DNA of 28,695 nucleotides from a virus: positions 1-28,695 of the IMG/VR virus record IMGVR_UViG_3300037041_000747; one strand, 5' to 3'. The notes below the pieces were generated by a model, which saw nothing but the letters and a program-made list of their open reading frames with translations, was not told the DNA's origin and searched no databases. Numbering within the stretch: the stretch's first letter is position 1; each line of letters starts with the position of its first letter. Shown here piece by piece: positions 28,498 to 28,695 of this stretch. Made by a program: the position numbers and the translations under genes.

Positions 28498-28503
28498 CTT
28501 CTG

Positions 28504-28695
28504 ACTAGAGACTAAAAAAACCGGAAGCGAATCAGACTCCCGGTTAAACCACAATAAAAATTCAAATGAAAACATTTATAAACAAACTCATGAAAGCAAC
28601 AATTGTTTTGTATAGTCTATATATGGACTTAGCCAGCAATAATCTTTTCCCACTCCCTCCATTCCATTTCTACTAACATTTGGTGTCCACTTTTA
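28504..28695. repeat. 192-bp direct repeat, right copy
   Basis: Matches 452-643 with four small differences. The substitutions at 28539 and 28546 weaken the terminator stem that is perfect in the left copy. The match runs to the last base of the window, so the true extent of the repeat may be longer. Confidence 0.9.
28629..28695 (-). CDS. 3' fragment of the 577-1053 gene, second copy
   Basis: The stop codon (28629-28631) and the last 21 or so residues (ending EWREWEKIIAG) of the duplicated 158-residue protein, cut by the window edge. The bases are identical to those at 577-643. If the molecule is circular this is the same gene seen twice. Confidence 0.75.
   Translation of the reverse strand, partial: KSGHQMLVEMEWREWEKIIAG

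Larger units (their letters stand above)
28120..28503. other. region upstream of the primase-like gene
   Basis: Between the primase-like start and the right direct repeat there is no strong gene. It holds the A-rich leader, a promoter candidate (28172-28190), the dyad GTTCAACTTAGTTGAC (28261-28276), a hairpin GCTGGT/ACCAGC (28300-28305 with 28318-28323), a possible tiny plus-strand ORF (28355-28468) and the right inverted repeat. It has the make-up of a replication origin or control region for the adjacent initiator, which is an inference. Confidence 0.45.

Overview
The window reads as a nearly complete small tailed-phage genome (siphovirus-like: terminase, portal, HK97-type capsid protein, tape measure, collagen-like fibres) infecting a member of the Bacteroidota. 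The host assignment is an inference. It rests on AT-rich DNA, start codons preceded by A-rich leaders with no Shine-Dalgarno sequence, and a VirE_N/BT4734-like protein family that I know mainly from Bacteroidota. No integrase, tRNA, CRISPR array or bacterial housekeeping gene was seen.

Layout. 1-451: winged-helix regulator and its upstream region. 452-643: first copy of a 192-bp direct repeat whose second copy ends the window (28504-28695). 577-2237: two unknown genes and a holin-like membrane protein. 2258-7037: head module on the minus strand (head-tail adaptor-like, portal, beta-rich protein, tail-tube-like protein, major capsid protein, XkdF-like protease with scaffold-like tail). 7146-8427: the only convincing plus-strand genes, an overlapping pair that may be tail assembly chaperones. 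8429-20829: neck and tail module on the minus strand (gp10-like protein, collagen-like fibres, a tail-completion/collagen fusion, tape measure, fibre, hub-like and distal tail-like proteins). 21034-22756: large and small terminase. 22759-26653: sigma-like factor, small unknown genes, metallophosphoesterase, Cys-motif membrane protein, HNH endonuclease. 26749-28119: VirE_N/primase-like protein with two helix-turn-helix repeats. This gene is bracketed by two perfect 86-bp inverted repeats, each itself a nested palindrome.

How it fits together. Nearly all genes are transcribed leftward, yet the physical left-to-right order (portal, capsid, chaperones, tape measure, hub) is close to the usual transcription order of siphophages, so the structural genes are read in roughly reverse of the canonical order. 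Many gene boundaries carry their own intrinsic terminator, and many starts are preceded by an A-rich leader with a tiny 3-nt-loop inverted repeat at a similar distance. This suggests many short transcripts rather than one late operon. The sigma-like protein just upstream of the terminase genes is a candidate late regulator.

The 452-643 / 28504-28695 repeat suggests a circular or terminally redundant molecule of about 28.05 kb, but bases 1-451 do not match the sequence before the second copy. The window therefore either joins two structural variants or is part of a longer molecule. No endolysin was recognised.
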